DNA of 7,594 bases, from positions 1-7,594 of the forward strand of contig JAKLGN010000061.1 of NCBI GenBank assembly GCA_022710665.1. The letters are read 5' to 3'. Source of the DNA: Methanoregula sp. (GTDB lineage Archaea > Halobacteriota > Methanomicrobia > Methanomicrobiales > Methanospirillaceae). How positions within the stretch are numbered: position 1 is the first letter of the stretch; every line of letters starts with the position of its first letter. The position numbers and the translations under genes were made by a program. This document shows, one piece after another, positions 1-6,721 of the stretch. The notes beneath the pieces are model-generated. The model made no database searches. It worked only from the letters and a program-made list of their open reading frames with translations, and was not told the DNA's origin.

Positions 1-501
1 AAACGAGAACGTGTCCTTGGCAAACTTCTCCTTCCGCAGCCGGAATCCTTCGGGCGCAACGCAACGGAACGCGTAGATCAGGTCACGGAAGAGGGATTCA
101 CTCGGGTCGGCGATCACCAGATCTTCGATCTCCCTCGGTGCCATGGTGACATCATAGAGCATCACGGTAAAGCGGTCCGGTTGTTCCACATGCTCTTTCC
201 CGAACTGCTCCCAGAAGATCTTCAGCATCGGGGCGAGATAGGTCTCGTCGGTGATGACAAGGGTAATCTTCCCTTCAAGCGGGTTCACGTTCGAAACATC
301 GCGGACGCGGACGATTGTTGTGATCTTCCGGAGTGTTCCCACCGCGACAAAGACCGGCACCTTCGGGTCGATAAAGATATGGAGTTTCTCGATCACTTTC
401 AGGAGGTTGTGGTCGAGCAGGACGTCGTTGGTGATCTGTTTGTAGTATTCCGCCCCCAGCGGCTCGGGGCACTCCACTTCAAAGTATTCAAGGGCAGACA
501 T
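1..501 (-). CDS. mmp17: Methanogenesis marker protein 17 (Mmp17), 3' end cut by window edge
   Basis: The frame read leftward from the ATG at 501 stays open for 167 codons to the window edge. The protein starts MSALEYFEVECPEPLGAEYY, which I recognise as Mmp17, a small methanogen-specific protein of roughly 190 residues, so about 20-25 C-terminal residues are missing. It has no signal peptide or membrane segment and is a cytoplasmic alpha/beta protein with two visible cysteines (C11, C147). Mmp17 has been found with Mmp3, Mmp7, McrC and A2 in the complex that activates methyl-coenzyme M reductase, so a structural or electron-transfer role there is the best inference; no catalytic motif is visible. 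The start is firm: the mmp15 stop (TAG, 504-502) abuts the ATG directly, and AAAGGA (509-514) sits 7 nt upstream as ribosome site. It is the last visible gene of the atwA-mmp operon. Confidence 0.88.
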   Translation of the reverse strand, partial: MSALEYFEVECPEPLGAEYYKQITNDVLLDHNLLKVIEKLHIFIDPKVPVFVAVGTLRKITTIVRVRDVSNVNPLEGKITLVITDETYLAPMLKIFWEQFGKEHVEQPDRFTVMLYDVTMAPREIEDLVIADPSESLFRDLIYAFRCVAPEGFRLRKEKFAKDTFSF

Positions 502-1740
502 CTAATCGTCCTTTATGAATCCCGATGCAAGGAGCGCGGATCCGACGGCACCGATATACTGCGAATGATGCGGTACGACCACTTTCGTCTGGAGCAGTTC
601 GCCCATGGCAAAGACGAGGCCCTCGATCAGCGATGTGCCCCCGACCATGATAACGGGTTCCTTGATATCCACTTCCTGCAGCTGCTGCTCGAAGACCTGC
701 TCGGCAACCGAATGGCAGGCAGCCGCTGCCACGTCTTCGCGGGTGCTTCCGGCAGCGAGGGCATTGACCAGGCTCTGGGTCCCGAACACGATACAGTAGC
801 TGTTCATCGGTACTTTCGCACCCATTCCTTTCATGGCAAGCGGTCCGAGCTCGGTGATGTCGACACCGAGACGTTTCGAGGTCATCTCCAGAAACCTCCC
901 GCTCGCCCCGGCGCAGATGCCGCCCATGGTGAAGGTACCGGGGATGCCATCCATGACGGAAATCGCCTTGTTATCCATGCCCCCGATGTCGATCACGGTT
1001 GCCGGCCCGTGCTGGCGATCGGCGAGGTAGACTGCCCCTTTCGAGTTGACCGTCAGCTCTTCCTGGATGAGATCGGCTTTGATCTCTTTTCCTACCAGGA
1101 ACCGGCCATAGCCGGTCGTGCCGACTGCCTGTACATCATCCCTTGTGATCCCGGCCTCGGCAAGGGCGTGGGCGATCACGTCATTTGCACTTTTGAGTAC
1201 TTCAGTCGTGGGTTGCCAGCCGGTGCCGATGATCCGGTTGTCCTTCATCACGACCGCTTTGGTTGTTGCGGAGCCCGAGTCGAGACCCAGGGTGATCCCC
1301 TGCTGGGTTTCCCGTGCAAGGAGTGCACGCCGGCGCGCAATCGTGGTGAGCGCTTCCATTCTCGTGAGGAGCGTCCCCGATGTCGTGCGTTCAGTGAAGG
1401 AGTAGCTGACCACCGGAAGTTTTGACTGCTCGGTGATGTAGCGCCGGAGCTCGTTTCTCACAATCGCTGCCTCGGCGCACCGGAAGCAGGTTGCGATGAA
1501 GACCGCATCTGCCTCCACCCTCCCTTCCACGAGCGCCTTGGCCCGGGCAATGGCGAGTTTTAAGTCCGGGCTCCTCACATCAAGCCCGAAGAGATCGAAG
1601 TCCCGCCTTATGTCCTTGAGGGCGATATCCGGGAAAAAGATCTCTCCGCCCACCTCGCGTGCCGCATCGTCAATCTCGTGCTGGATACCGGAATATTCCG
1701 CCCCGCAGGAGAGCTGGGCAATCCGTACCGGTGGGGTCAT
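502..1740 (-). CDS. mmp15: Methanogenesis marker protein 15 (Mmp15), BadF/HgdC-type ATPase activator
   Basis: The 412-residue protein has two parts. Residues 1-145 are a marker-specific N-terminal region with C12 and a CFRC motif (C85, C88). Residues 149-408 form an ASKHA ATPase of the BadF/BadG/HgdC type: phosphate-1 loop [10 protein letters not shown] (152-161), [10 protein letters not shown] (208-217), phosphate-2 [10 protein letters not shown] (249-258) and the adenosine-side GGTS (367-370). The two cysteines that in HgdC homodimers jointly bind one [4Fe-4S] cluster are present as C276 ([13 protein letters not shown]) and C316 (SYCIVFG), 40 residues apart. The family couples ATP hydrolysis to delivery of a very low-potential electron to a partner enzyme. 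In this operon the obvious partner process is reductive activation of methyl-coenzyme M reductase, which is inference. Its start overlaps the mmp5 stop by 4 nt (ATGA), with a G-rich ribosome site just upstream (about 1746-1751). The specific role of Mmp15 is not established. Confidence 0.92.
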   Translation of the reverse strand: MTPPVRIAQLSCGAEYSGIQHEIDDAAREVGGEIFFPDIALKDIRRDFDLFGLDVRSPDLKLAIARAKALVEGRVEADAVFIATCFRCAEAAIVRNELRRYITEQSKLPVVSYSFTERTTSGTLLTRMEALTTIARRRALLARETQQGITLGLDSGSATTKAVVMKDNRIIGTGWQPTTEVLKSANDVIAHALAEAGITRDDVQAVGTTGYGRFLVGKEIKADLIQEELTVNSKGAVYLADRQHGPATVIDIGGMDNKAISVMDGIPGTFTMGGICAGASGRFLEMTSKRLGVDITELGPLAMKGMGAKVPMNSYCIVFGTQSLVNALAAGSTREDVAAAACHSVAEQVFEQQLQEVDIKEPVIMVGGTSLIEGLVFAMGELLQTKVVVPHHSQYIGAVGSALLASGFIKDD

Positions 1741-2183
1741 TTCTTCCCCCCCAGAGCATCAAGGAACCGTTTTATTGCCGCCACGAACTGCACTCCCTCT
1801 TCCTCGTTCTTCGGGTAGTACAGGTCGAGCTTCGGGATATCCTTCTGGCGGAGGAGGAACTTGATCAGCTCGTTTGTGCGGGCGCACCCCATGCAGCCGA
1901 ACGAGAGGTCGGCATCATTGATGATGATGGCAGCCTCGCAGGCCTCGATCTGCGGTCCGTAGAGTGACATCCTGCCCCGGACACCGGCTGGCACCTCGAC
2001 TGCCGCCCATCTCAGGCCTTTTTTCGGCTCCTCGGGAGTTATCTGGAGCGGCGGGGACTCAAGTCCTGCAGTCTGGATGCGTTCGCGGACGGCAATGGCA
2101 GACGAGAGGGGGGTGTGGCCGAAGCGGGATACCATATCAGAGAGGATCAGGCTCGTTGCAGGGTAAATGAATACTTTAACCAT
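1737..2183 (-). CDS. mmp5: Methanogenesis marker protein 5 (Mmp5)
   Basis: A 148-residue soluble protein starting [18 protein letters not shown], recognisable as the methanogen-only family Mmp5. No known catalytic domain is visible. The most notable feature is a cysteine cluster: C82 and then C97/C100 in [10 protein letters not shown], a CxxC pair that could bind a metal or cluster, or act as a thiol pair. The frame is open back to a possible start at 2201, but the ATG at 2183 is preferred. It has AGGAG (2191-2195) 7 nt upstream, lies 1 nt after the mmp6 stop, and gives the usual family N-terminus; the longer version would add only MHRSPE inside mmp6. The 3' end overlaps the mmp15 start by 4 nt. 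The function is unknown; conservation and operon position tie it to methyl-coenzyme M reductase maturation or activation. Confidence 0.9.
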   Translation of the reverse strand: MVKVFIYPATSLILSDMVSRFGHTPLSSAIAVRERIQTAGLESPPLQITPEEPKKGLRWAAVEVPAGVRGRMSLYGPQIEACEAAIIINDADLSFGCMGCARTNELIKFLLRQKDIPKLDLYYPKNEEEGVQFVAAIKRFLDALGGKK

Positions 2184-2184
2184 T

Positions 2185-2643
2185 TCAGGACTCCTGTGCA
2201 TCGATAAGTTTCTTGAGCCGGGAAAAATCGAGCTCCTTGTGTTCCAGCGGATTTTGCGGCAGGGGGATTGTGCTCAGATCGCGGGTCTTTATCGCTTCAA
2301 GACCGTGCGAAACATAGGGGATTACCGTCATCTCGTTCTCCATGCCATGATACCCCGGGCGTGCCCCGCCAAGGTTTGCCCGGCAGCGCCGGGGATCCCC
2401 TGGAGGGAACCCCCGATCCTTCACGAAGATGTGGTCGGGGTCGATCTTCCTGAGCTCTGCGATGATCCGGTCAACTTCCTCCTGCTTTCCATTGATCACA
2501 AGACCAAAACAGGTCTCCTTGACCATGGCATCCTTCGAGATCTCGTACGCCCGGATCCCGAGATCCGCCGGGGTGATATCGAACGACTCCACCACTACGT
2601 ATTTCGTCACGGTGCCCGCGAGGACCGGTGTATATTCTGTCAT
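2185..2643 (-). CDS. mmp6: Methanogenesis marker protein 6 (Mmp6)
   Basis: A 152-residue soluble protein recognised as the methanogen-specific family Mmp6. The N-terminal half (about 10-70) looks like an alpha/beta domain. It is followed by a conserved-looking basic, glycine-rich stretch with DRGFPPGDPRRCRANLGG (76-93), which resembles a binding loop. Cysteines are C45 and C87. No known enzyme motif, signal peptide or membrane segment is seen, and its molecular function is not known. The start is well supported: the ATG overlaps the mmp3 stop (ATGA) and is preceded by GGGAGGTG (2649-2656), the best ribosome site in the window. The stop lies 1 nt before the mmp5 ATG, so mmp3, mmp6 and mmp5 are probably translationally coupled and made in related amounts. 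Confidence 0.9.
   Translation of the reverse strand: MTEYTPVLAGTVTKYVVVESFDITPADLGIRAYEISKDAMVKETCFGLVINGKQEEVDRIIAELRKIDPDHIFVKDRGFPPGDPRRCRANLGGARPGYHGMENEMTVIPYVSHGLEAIKTRDLSTIPLPQNPLEHKELDFSRLKKLIDAQES
2191..2195 (-). promoter_or_regulatory. Ribosome binding site deciding the mmp5 start
   Basis: AGGAG on the minus strand lies 7 nt before the ATG at 2183 and downstream of the alternative in-frame start at 2201. It therefore supports the shorter mmp5 product. It sits inside the end of mmp6. Confidence 0.65.
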
Positions 2644-4166
2644 CGTCGCACCTCCCGTATATACACGTTCTCCCGCTCCTTCACTTTTTTGAGTTTTCCC
2701 GTATCAATGACCCGCCCAATCATGTTGGTCCCTTCAAAAGGCTCTGAGGTAGGCCCGAACTCCTTGTTTGCCGATAGGCGCACACCCACAAGCCCCGCCC
2801 CCTTGCGTGAATCATTGGTGATGCCGAGACCGGCAGCCGGGGCTTCATCAGCGGGAGGATTTTCCGGGTTGATCTTGATACCCACCGGGATCTCCGGCCT
2901 GAACAACACCACGTCATCGAACTTGAAAAAGACCGGCAGCATACCGGCATCGTGTTCGACAAGTCCGGTGACCTTCCGGAAGATCCCGCAGCTGACCGGT
3001 GCGTTTGCATCGTCAAGCTCGATGTCAATAACCTTATCAGAAGGTGCCGTTGTCACCGTGACCTTCCGTTCGGCCAGGACATCAAGCGTGGTGCCCGGTT
3101 CCTGGGAGACCACGATCCGCTCACCGATGTCCTTGTCAAAAACCAGGGTGAACCCCCGCTGGGAGGCTATCTCTTTTGCCCGCTGGATCGGTTGGCCGAG
3201 CAGGTCGATCCGTTCCGGTTGGACCTTCACCGCGATCACGTCATGCTCACGCGCAAGCCGGACGAGCTCAATACCCTGCACCACCTGCCCGGCAATGCTG
3301 TGTACCATGCTGCTCGGGACATCGGTCCGGTAGAAGAAAACCCCCCCGGAAGATTTTCCCGTTGCCCGGACCGTGACCGCACCTTCTCTCCGCGGGTGGC
3401 GGTATTCACGGGGAACATCCGTCCCGGCACGCCGGAGGTCAGCGATATGGGTGCTGGTTGCCCGGTCCACGACAAACCTCCCGGACTGGAGCGCAAGGAG
3501 CATGTGCTCCACGCTTGCCGCCGCTTCTGTCGTGACCTTTTCCGTGGAAAAACCCTGGGCAACGAGACCAACGCGGGTGACGACGAGCATCCCGTCTTCA
3601 AGGATGAGGCCCGGATCGGTCGTTGTGAAGGAGCGGCTGGTGTCCGCCCAGCTGATCACCGGCTCAATTTTTGTTACCCGGGCATCGGTCGACCAGCGAT
3701 CGAGCACTCCCCGCCCGCTGATCACGGTCCCGATGACACCCCCGCTCTCATCCGCGCCATGGTCGGCAGAGTGCCGGCTCTTTGAAAATATCAGGTACGA
3801 CCGTGCCGGATCATACCCCCCGCAGCCGAGAATGACATCCCCCCGTTCGTACAGGTGGGGTTTTCTTTTGGGGTGAATGTCGGCAGGGAACGGACCGAAG
3901 GCGGCGGCATAGCGGTCTCCCCAGTGAAGCATCAGCTGCGGAACAATCGACGGCGATTCCAGAAAAGATAGATGTTCGCCGGAGAGCTCGACCGTAATCT
4001 GGCCTGCGGTCGTACTGATGGCAAGGCTGTCGGTTTTCGCCTGCTCCTGGGTGGCGGGGCGGATGATTGCAACAGAACAGCCCGCAGGGTGATCTTTCAG
4101 AACATCCCCGAGGGTAGTGCCCTGACCGATCTCCAGCCTCTCACCATCGAGGTGTATAGAGACCAT
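2640..4166 (-). CDS. mmp3: Methanogenesis marker protein 3 (Mmp3, UPF0288 family), MCR activation complex component
   Basis: The 508-residue cytoplasmic protein is recognised as Mmp3, often annotated as a peptidyl-prolyl isomerase-like protein. Residues 1-62 resemble a beta-grasp (ThiS/MoaD-like) domain with GTTLGDVL (16-23). Residues 104-171 look cyclophilin-like (YERGDVILGCGGYDP, then VIGTVISGRG). Related but weaker copies appear near 262-318 and 455-506. Residues 321-374 follow a PASTA-like pattern (LLGQ, GF, VVSQEPGTT, VTVTT). Only three cysteines are present (C30, C115, C393). The prolyl-isomerase label rests on fold; I cannot show the catalytic residues. Mmp3 has been reported in the methyl-coenzyme M reductase activation complex with Mmp7, Mmp17, McrC and A2, which fits its place next to atwA. 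The start lies 7 nt after the atwA stop, with a TGAGG ribosome site overlapping that stop. Confidence 0.92.
   Translation of the reverse strand: MVSIHLDGERLEIGQGTTLGDVLKDHPAGCSVAIIRPATQEQAKTDSLAISTTAGQITVELSGEHLSFLESPSIVPQLMLHWGDRYAAAFGPFPADIHPKRKPHLYERGDVILGCGGYDPARSYLIFSKSRHSADHGADESGGVIGTVISGRGVLDRWSTDARVTKIEPVISWADTSRSFTTTDPGLILEDGMLVVTRVGLVAQGFSTEKVTTEAAASVEHMLLALQSGRFVVDRATSTHIADLRRAGTDVPREYRHPRREGAVTVRATGKSSGGVFFYRTDVPSSMVHSIAGQVVQGIELVRLAREHDVIAVKVQPERIDLLGQPIQRAKEIASQRGFTLVFDKDIGERIVVSQEPGTTLDVLAERKVTVTTAPSDKVIDIELDDANAPVSCGIFRKVTGLVEHDAGMLPVFFKFDDVVLFRPEIPVGIKINPENPPADEAPAAGLGITNDSRKGAGLVGVRLSANKEFGPTSEPFEGTNMIGRVIDTGKLKKVKERENVYIREVRR
2649..2656 (-). promoter_or_regulatory. Strong ribosome binding site of mmp6
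   Basis: Read on the minus strand the sequence is GGGAGGTG, a near-full match to the archaeal 16S rRNA 3' end. It lies within the last codons of mmp3, with GGAGG 7 nt before the mmp6 ATG. It fixes the mmp6 start and is the strongest such site in the operon, so Mmp6 may be made well relative to Mmp3. Confidence 0.75.
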
Positions 4167-4173
4167 CGGCGCC

Positions 4174-5787
4174 TCAGGGTGCCGGTTGGCTCATGACCTT
4201 ACGCTCTTCCGCGGTCAGGTGAGTCAGCACTTCAAGGGTCTTTCCTATCTCTACGATCTTGCCGCCCCGCATCAGAGCGGTGCGGTCACAGGTATCCCGC
4301 ACGAAGTCCATGTCGTGGGAGACGACGATGAAGGTCTCATCCATCTCCTCACGGGCATGCATGATGGAGTGCTTCACATCGATCTTGGTGATCGGGTCCA
4401 TTGTCCCCGTGGGTTCGTCAAGGATTACCAGGCGCGGCTCACGGATGAGCACCTGTGCGAGGGCAACGCGGTGCCGCTCGCCTTCCGAGAGCTGGGCTGG
4501 CATCCGCTCGAGGATCTCCGTGCACTTCTCCTCGGAAAAACCGGCCATCCTCAGCGTTACGAGAGCCTTCCGCATCGCAAGCTCCTTGGGGAACTCGAGG
4601 CCGATAGCATCGGTCAGGTTGTCGAGCACCGTACGGTGCGGGAAGAGGTCATATTCCTGATGCAGGAGCCCGATATAGGGTGTAGCCCTGCCACGCTCCT
4701 CAACACCCGGTTTGGTCATGTCAACCCATTCCTCCCCGATCCGGATATTTATTTCACCGCTTGTCGGTTCGACAAGGCCGGCGATGATACCGGACAGGGT
4801 GGTCTTTCCTGCCCCGCTCTTCCCGATGATTCCGAAGATCTCCTTGGTCTGCACCTCGAACGAGACCCCGTTGACCGCCTTGACCACCCCGCGGTCAACG
4901 GATATGTAGCGCTTGAAAAGATCGCGGGCTACCAGGATCTTCTCACCAAACTCTGTCACCTCATACTTCTCGCTGTCGTCGATGCCTTTCATGAACTGGG
5001 CAATGACATCCTGAGGCTTTCCTATGCCGGCGATGCTGCCGTCCACGAGCAGGATGGCACGGTTTGCCACGTCCTCAATTACCTGCGAGAAGTGGGATGT
5101 GACCACGATCCCCATGTTGTTGGTTTTTGCGGCTTCCAGAAGCATCTCGTGCACGACCTTTGCGGTGCCGGGGTCGAGTGTCCCGGTCGGTTCGTCGGCA
5201 AAGAGCAGGAAGGGTTCCTTTGCAAGCTGGCGGGCAAGGACAACCCGCTGTTTCTCGCCACCCGAGAGGTCCCGGGCGATATGCATCATCCGGTGCGAGA
5301 GCCGCACCTGGTCGATGAGGTCAGCTGCCCGGTTGATTGCCTGTTCGGGCGGGTATTCGATATCGTCGAGAGCGTGGAGGACGTTCTCGATAACCCGGTC
5401 ATCGCCATACAGGGCAAAGGAACGCTGGAACATGATTGCCGTCCTTCGCATGAGACGGCGCCGGAGGGTCTCGTCCTTCTCGTTCCAGAGATCGATGTCC
5501 TGTGATGTCATGGTGCCGCCACATTGCGGGCACGGTTTCCCGGCAGCGCTCCCGACATCAAGATATGCACACCCGTTGCAGACGGCGGCATGATAGATGA
5601 TCCTGCCGCTCGTTGGTGGCTGTTCCACACCACGCATGAGATGCATGAGGACCGTCTTTCCTGCACCGCTCCTGCCTATAATCCCCAGGATTTCCCCTTC
5701 GGCTATTTCAAAAGAAACATTTTTGAGTACCGCCTTGCCATCAAAATCCATCCGGAGATTCTCTACCGTGATCAGTGGAGCATTCAT
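4174..5787 (-). CDS. atwA: Methyl-coenzyme M reductase activation protein, component A2 (AtwA), twin ABC ATPase
   Basis: The 537-residue soluble protein has two ABC nucleotide-binding domains and no membrane segments. Domain 1 has Walker A GRSGAGKT (38-45), Q121, signature LSGGEKQ (174-180), Walker B LLFADEP (194-200, E199) and H232. Domain 2 has Walker A GKSGAGKT (322-329), Q377, a modified signature LSEGERH (433-439), Walker B LVILDEP (453-459, E458) and H491. Between Walker A and the Q loop of domain 1 is a four-cysteine insertion (C70, C73, C86, C89), probably a zinc ribbon. This domain order and insertion identify component A2, the ATP carrier/ATPase needed with A3a to activate methyl-coenzyme M reductase by reducing its nickel cofactor. 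It leads the tight mmp run. The ATG at 5787 is the only sensible start before Walker A, but no clear Shine-Dalgarno site precedes it. Confidence 0.95.
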   Translation of the reverse strand: MNAPLITVENLRMDFDGKAVLKNVSFEIAEGEILGIIGRSGAGKTVLMHLMRGVEQPPTSGRIIYHAAVCNGCAYLDVGSAAGKPCPQCGGTMTSQDIDLWNEKDETLRRRLMRRTAIMFQRSFALYGDDRVIENVLHALDDIEYPPEQAINRAADLIDQVRLSHRMMHIARDLSGGEKQRVVLARQLAKEPFLLFADEPTGTLDPGTAKVVHEMLLEAAKTNNMGIVVTSHFSQVIEDVANRAILLVDGSIAGIGKPQDVIAQFMKGIDDSEKYEVTEFGEKILVARDLFKRYISVDRGVVKAVNGVSFEVQTKEIFGIIGKSGAGKTTLSGIIAGLVEPTSGEINIRIGEEWVDMTKPGVEERGRATPYIGLLHQEYDLFPHRTVLDNLTDAIGLEFPKELAMRKALVTLRMAGFSEEKCTEILERMPAQLSEGERHRVALAQVLIREPRLVILDEPTGTMDPITKIDVKHSIMHAREEMDETFIVVSHDMDFVRDTCDRTALMRGGKIVEIGKTLEVLTHLTAEERKVMSQPAP

Positions 5788-5822
5788 AATACCATTGTAT
5801 CTAATGTTGCACCGGACGCATA

Positions 5823-6680
5823 TTACCTTTTATATGGAGTACCACAACCGTCACGATCGCAATTTTTCCGGGCTGTGATCAGGTCCTGCACAATAGTCAC
5901 CACTTCCCCCACGCTTTTCACCACATGATCCGCCTCTTTGTACAGGTCCTCCGGGCGGTCGCCGGGCTGCTGAACCGTGAGGATGGCAATGTCCGCGTTC
6001 CGCATGGCACACAGGTCATTGATCCCGTCCCCCACCATAAGCACCCGATCGTAATCCTGCCGGAGATCGTTGACGATCTGCGCTTTTACTGTCGGGGTAG
6101 CCACGCCATATACCCGGTCGCGGGGGATGCCCAGATGATCGGCCATCCGCTCCAGTTTCGTTACCCGGTCCCCGGAAGCAATGAAGGTCGGCACACCCAT
6201 GCGGTGGAGTGCGGTAATCGCATCCTTCGCCCCGTCAAACGGCCACCCCCCGGCCGTGATGGCAAACTCTATGCCCCGCTGTGCCATGTTGATGATCGCC
6301 CCGCTGTTTAAGGTCACAACCGACTCCTCTTTGCAAACCGTCCAGACATTCCGGATGCATTCCTGCAGGTCACCCACCCGTGCGCGGTCATCGGCGTAGA
6401 GGATGTCCCCTATCTCATCAGCTGTCGTAATCTTGCGCGTGCAGCTGATGCCGAACCCGATGTCATGCCGTTTAAGGTACTCAGAAAAAAGTACCTCTGC
6501 GGGTGATGCCAGAAGGTCCTTGGAATGGACGGGGAGAACGATCAGCACCCGATCAGGGGAACTGAACGTGAGGGTTGTGGTCTCGATCCCGGGGAGGAGT
6601 TTATGGTTGCCGATATCCTTTGCAACCCGGTAGGTGTTCAGGAGCGTTCCTGCACTATCGAAAACAACGGCTACTGACAT
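5823..6680 (-). CDS. Stand-alone HAD-superfamily phosphatase with P-type-ATPase-like P domain
   Basis: The 285-residue soluble protein has the four HAD motifs. Motif I is FDSAGTLL with nucleophile D8, motif II is IASGD with S169, motif III is K199 in PTVKAQ, and motif IV is MVGDGIND with D218 and D222. Motifs II-IV closely resemble the phosphorylation domain of P-type ATPases, but there are no membrane segments. The residue two after D8 is alanine (A10), where phosphatases usually have the acid/base aspartate and P-type ATPases have threonine; phosphonoacetaldehyde hydrolase also has alanine there. The region between motifs I and II (about 25-145) would form the cap. The substrate is unknown. 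The frame opens with a GTG at 6689, but the ATG at 6680 is preferred because GGTG lies 6 nt upstream and HAD proteins begin just before motif I. It is 35 bp upstream of atwA and on the same strand, so it may belong to that transcript. Confidence 0.82.
   Translation of the reverse strand: MSVAVVFDSAGTLLNTYRVAKDIGNHKLLPGIETTTLTFSSPDRVLIVLPVHSKDLLASPAEVLFSEYLKRHDIGFGISCTRKITTADEIGDILYADDRARVGDLQECIRNVWTVCKEESVVTLNSGAIINMAQRGIEFAITAGGWPFDGAKDAITALHRMGVPTFIASGDRVTKLERMADHLGIPRDRVYGVATPTVKAQIVNDLRQDYDRVLMVGDGINDLCAMRNADIAILTVQQPGDRPEDLYKEADHVVKSVGEVVTIVQDLITARKNCDRDGCGTPYKR
5828..5835 (-). promoter_or_regulatory. Possible TATA box for the atwA operon
   Basis: Read on the minus strand this is ATATAAAA, followed by GG, at the very end of the HAD gene. 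Its centre lies about 44 nt before the atwA ATG. With the usual archaeal spacing of about 25 nt from TATA centre to start site, transcription would begin near 5806 and give a leader of about 19 nt. The expected A-rich BRE just upstream is absent. The HAD gene could equally be co-transcribed with atwA across the 35-bp gap. The call rests on pattern and position only. Confidence 0.3.
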
Positions 6681-6694
6681 GACTTGCACCCGGC

Positions 6695-6704
6695 AATAAA
6701 TCTA
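6695..6704 (+). promoter_or_regulatory. Weak candidate TATA element for the isomerase gene
   Basis: AATAAATCTA on the plus strand is the only AT-rich TATA-like stretch in the divergent intergenic region. It lies about 40 nt before the preferred isomerase ATG and would place transcription start near 6725, next to the inverted repeat. No convincing BRE is visible. No comparable promoter could be picked out for the HAD gene on the other strand. Confidence 0.2.
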
Positions 6705-6721
6705 TGTGCTTTTTGTGCTCA

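Noticed and set aside
181..1425. 414-codon plus-strand open frame opposite mmp15 and mmp17
   Set aside because: It lies antisense to two clearly identified genes, has no recognisable domain, and has the low-complexity His/Asp/Arg-rich look of a shadow frame in GC-rich DNA.
502..1740. Reading Mmp15 as a true 2-hydroxyacyl-CoA dehydratase or benzoyl-CoA reductase activator
   Set aside because: No dehydratase or reductase subunits are adjacent, and the ~145-residue N-terminal domain and operon context match the methanogenesis marker family.
2167..3333. 388-codon plus-strand open frame opposite mmp6 and mmp3
   Set aside because: It is a shadow of two real genes with strong ribosome sites and family matches. 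The translation is rich in Arg/Ser/Thr with no motif.
4186..5505. 439-codon plus-strand open frame opposite atwA
   Set aside because: It is antisense to conserved ABC ATPase motifs. Its product has no domain and simply mirrors the codon bias of atwA.
4174..5787. Reading AtwA as an ABC transporter ATPase of an import or drug-efflux system
   Set aside because: There are no permease or binding-protein genes nearby. The fused twin ATPase with a zinc-ribbon insertion next to mmp3 is the component A2 arrangement.
5826..5837. CCATATAAAAGG read as a regulator-binding palindrome
   Set aside because: The symmetry is only partial and the bases encode the last residues of the HAD protein; a TATA-like element is the simpler reading, itself weak.
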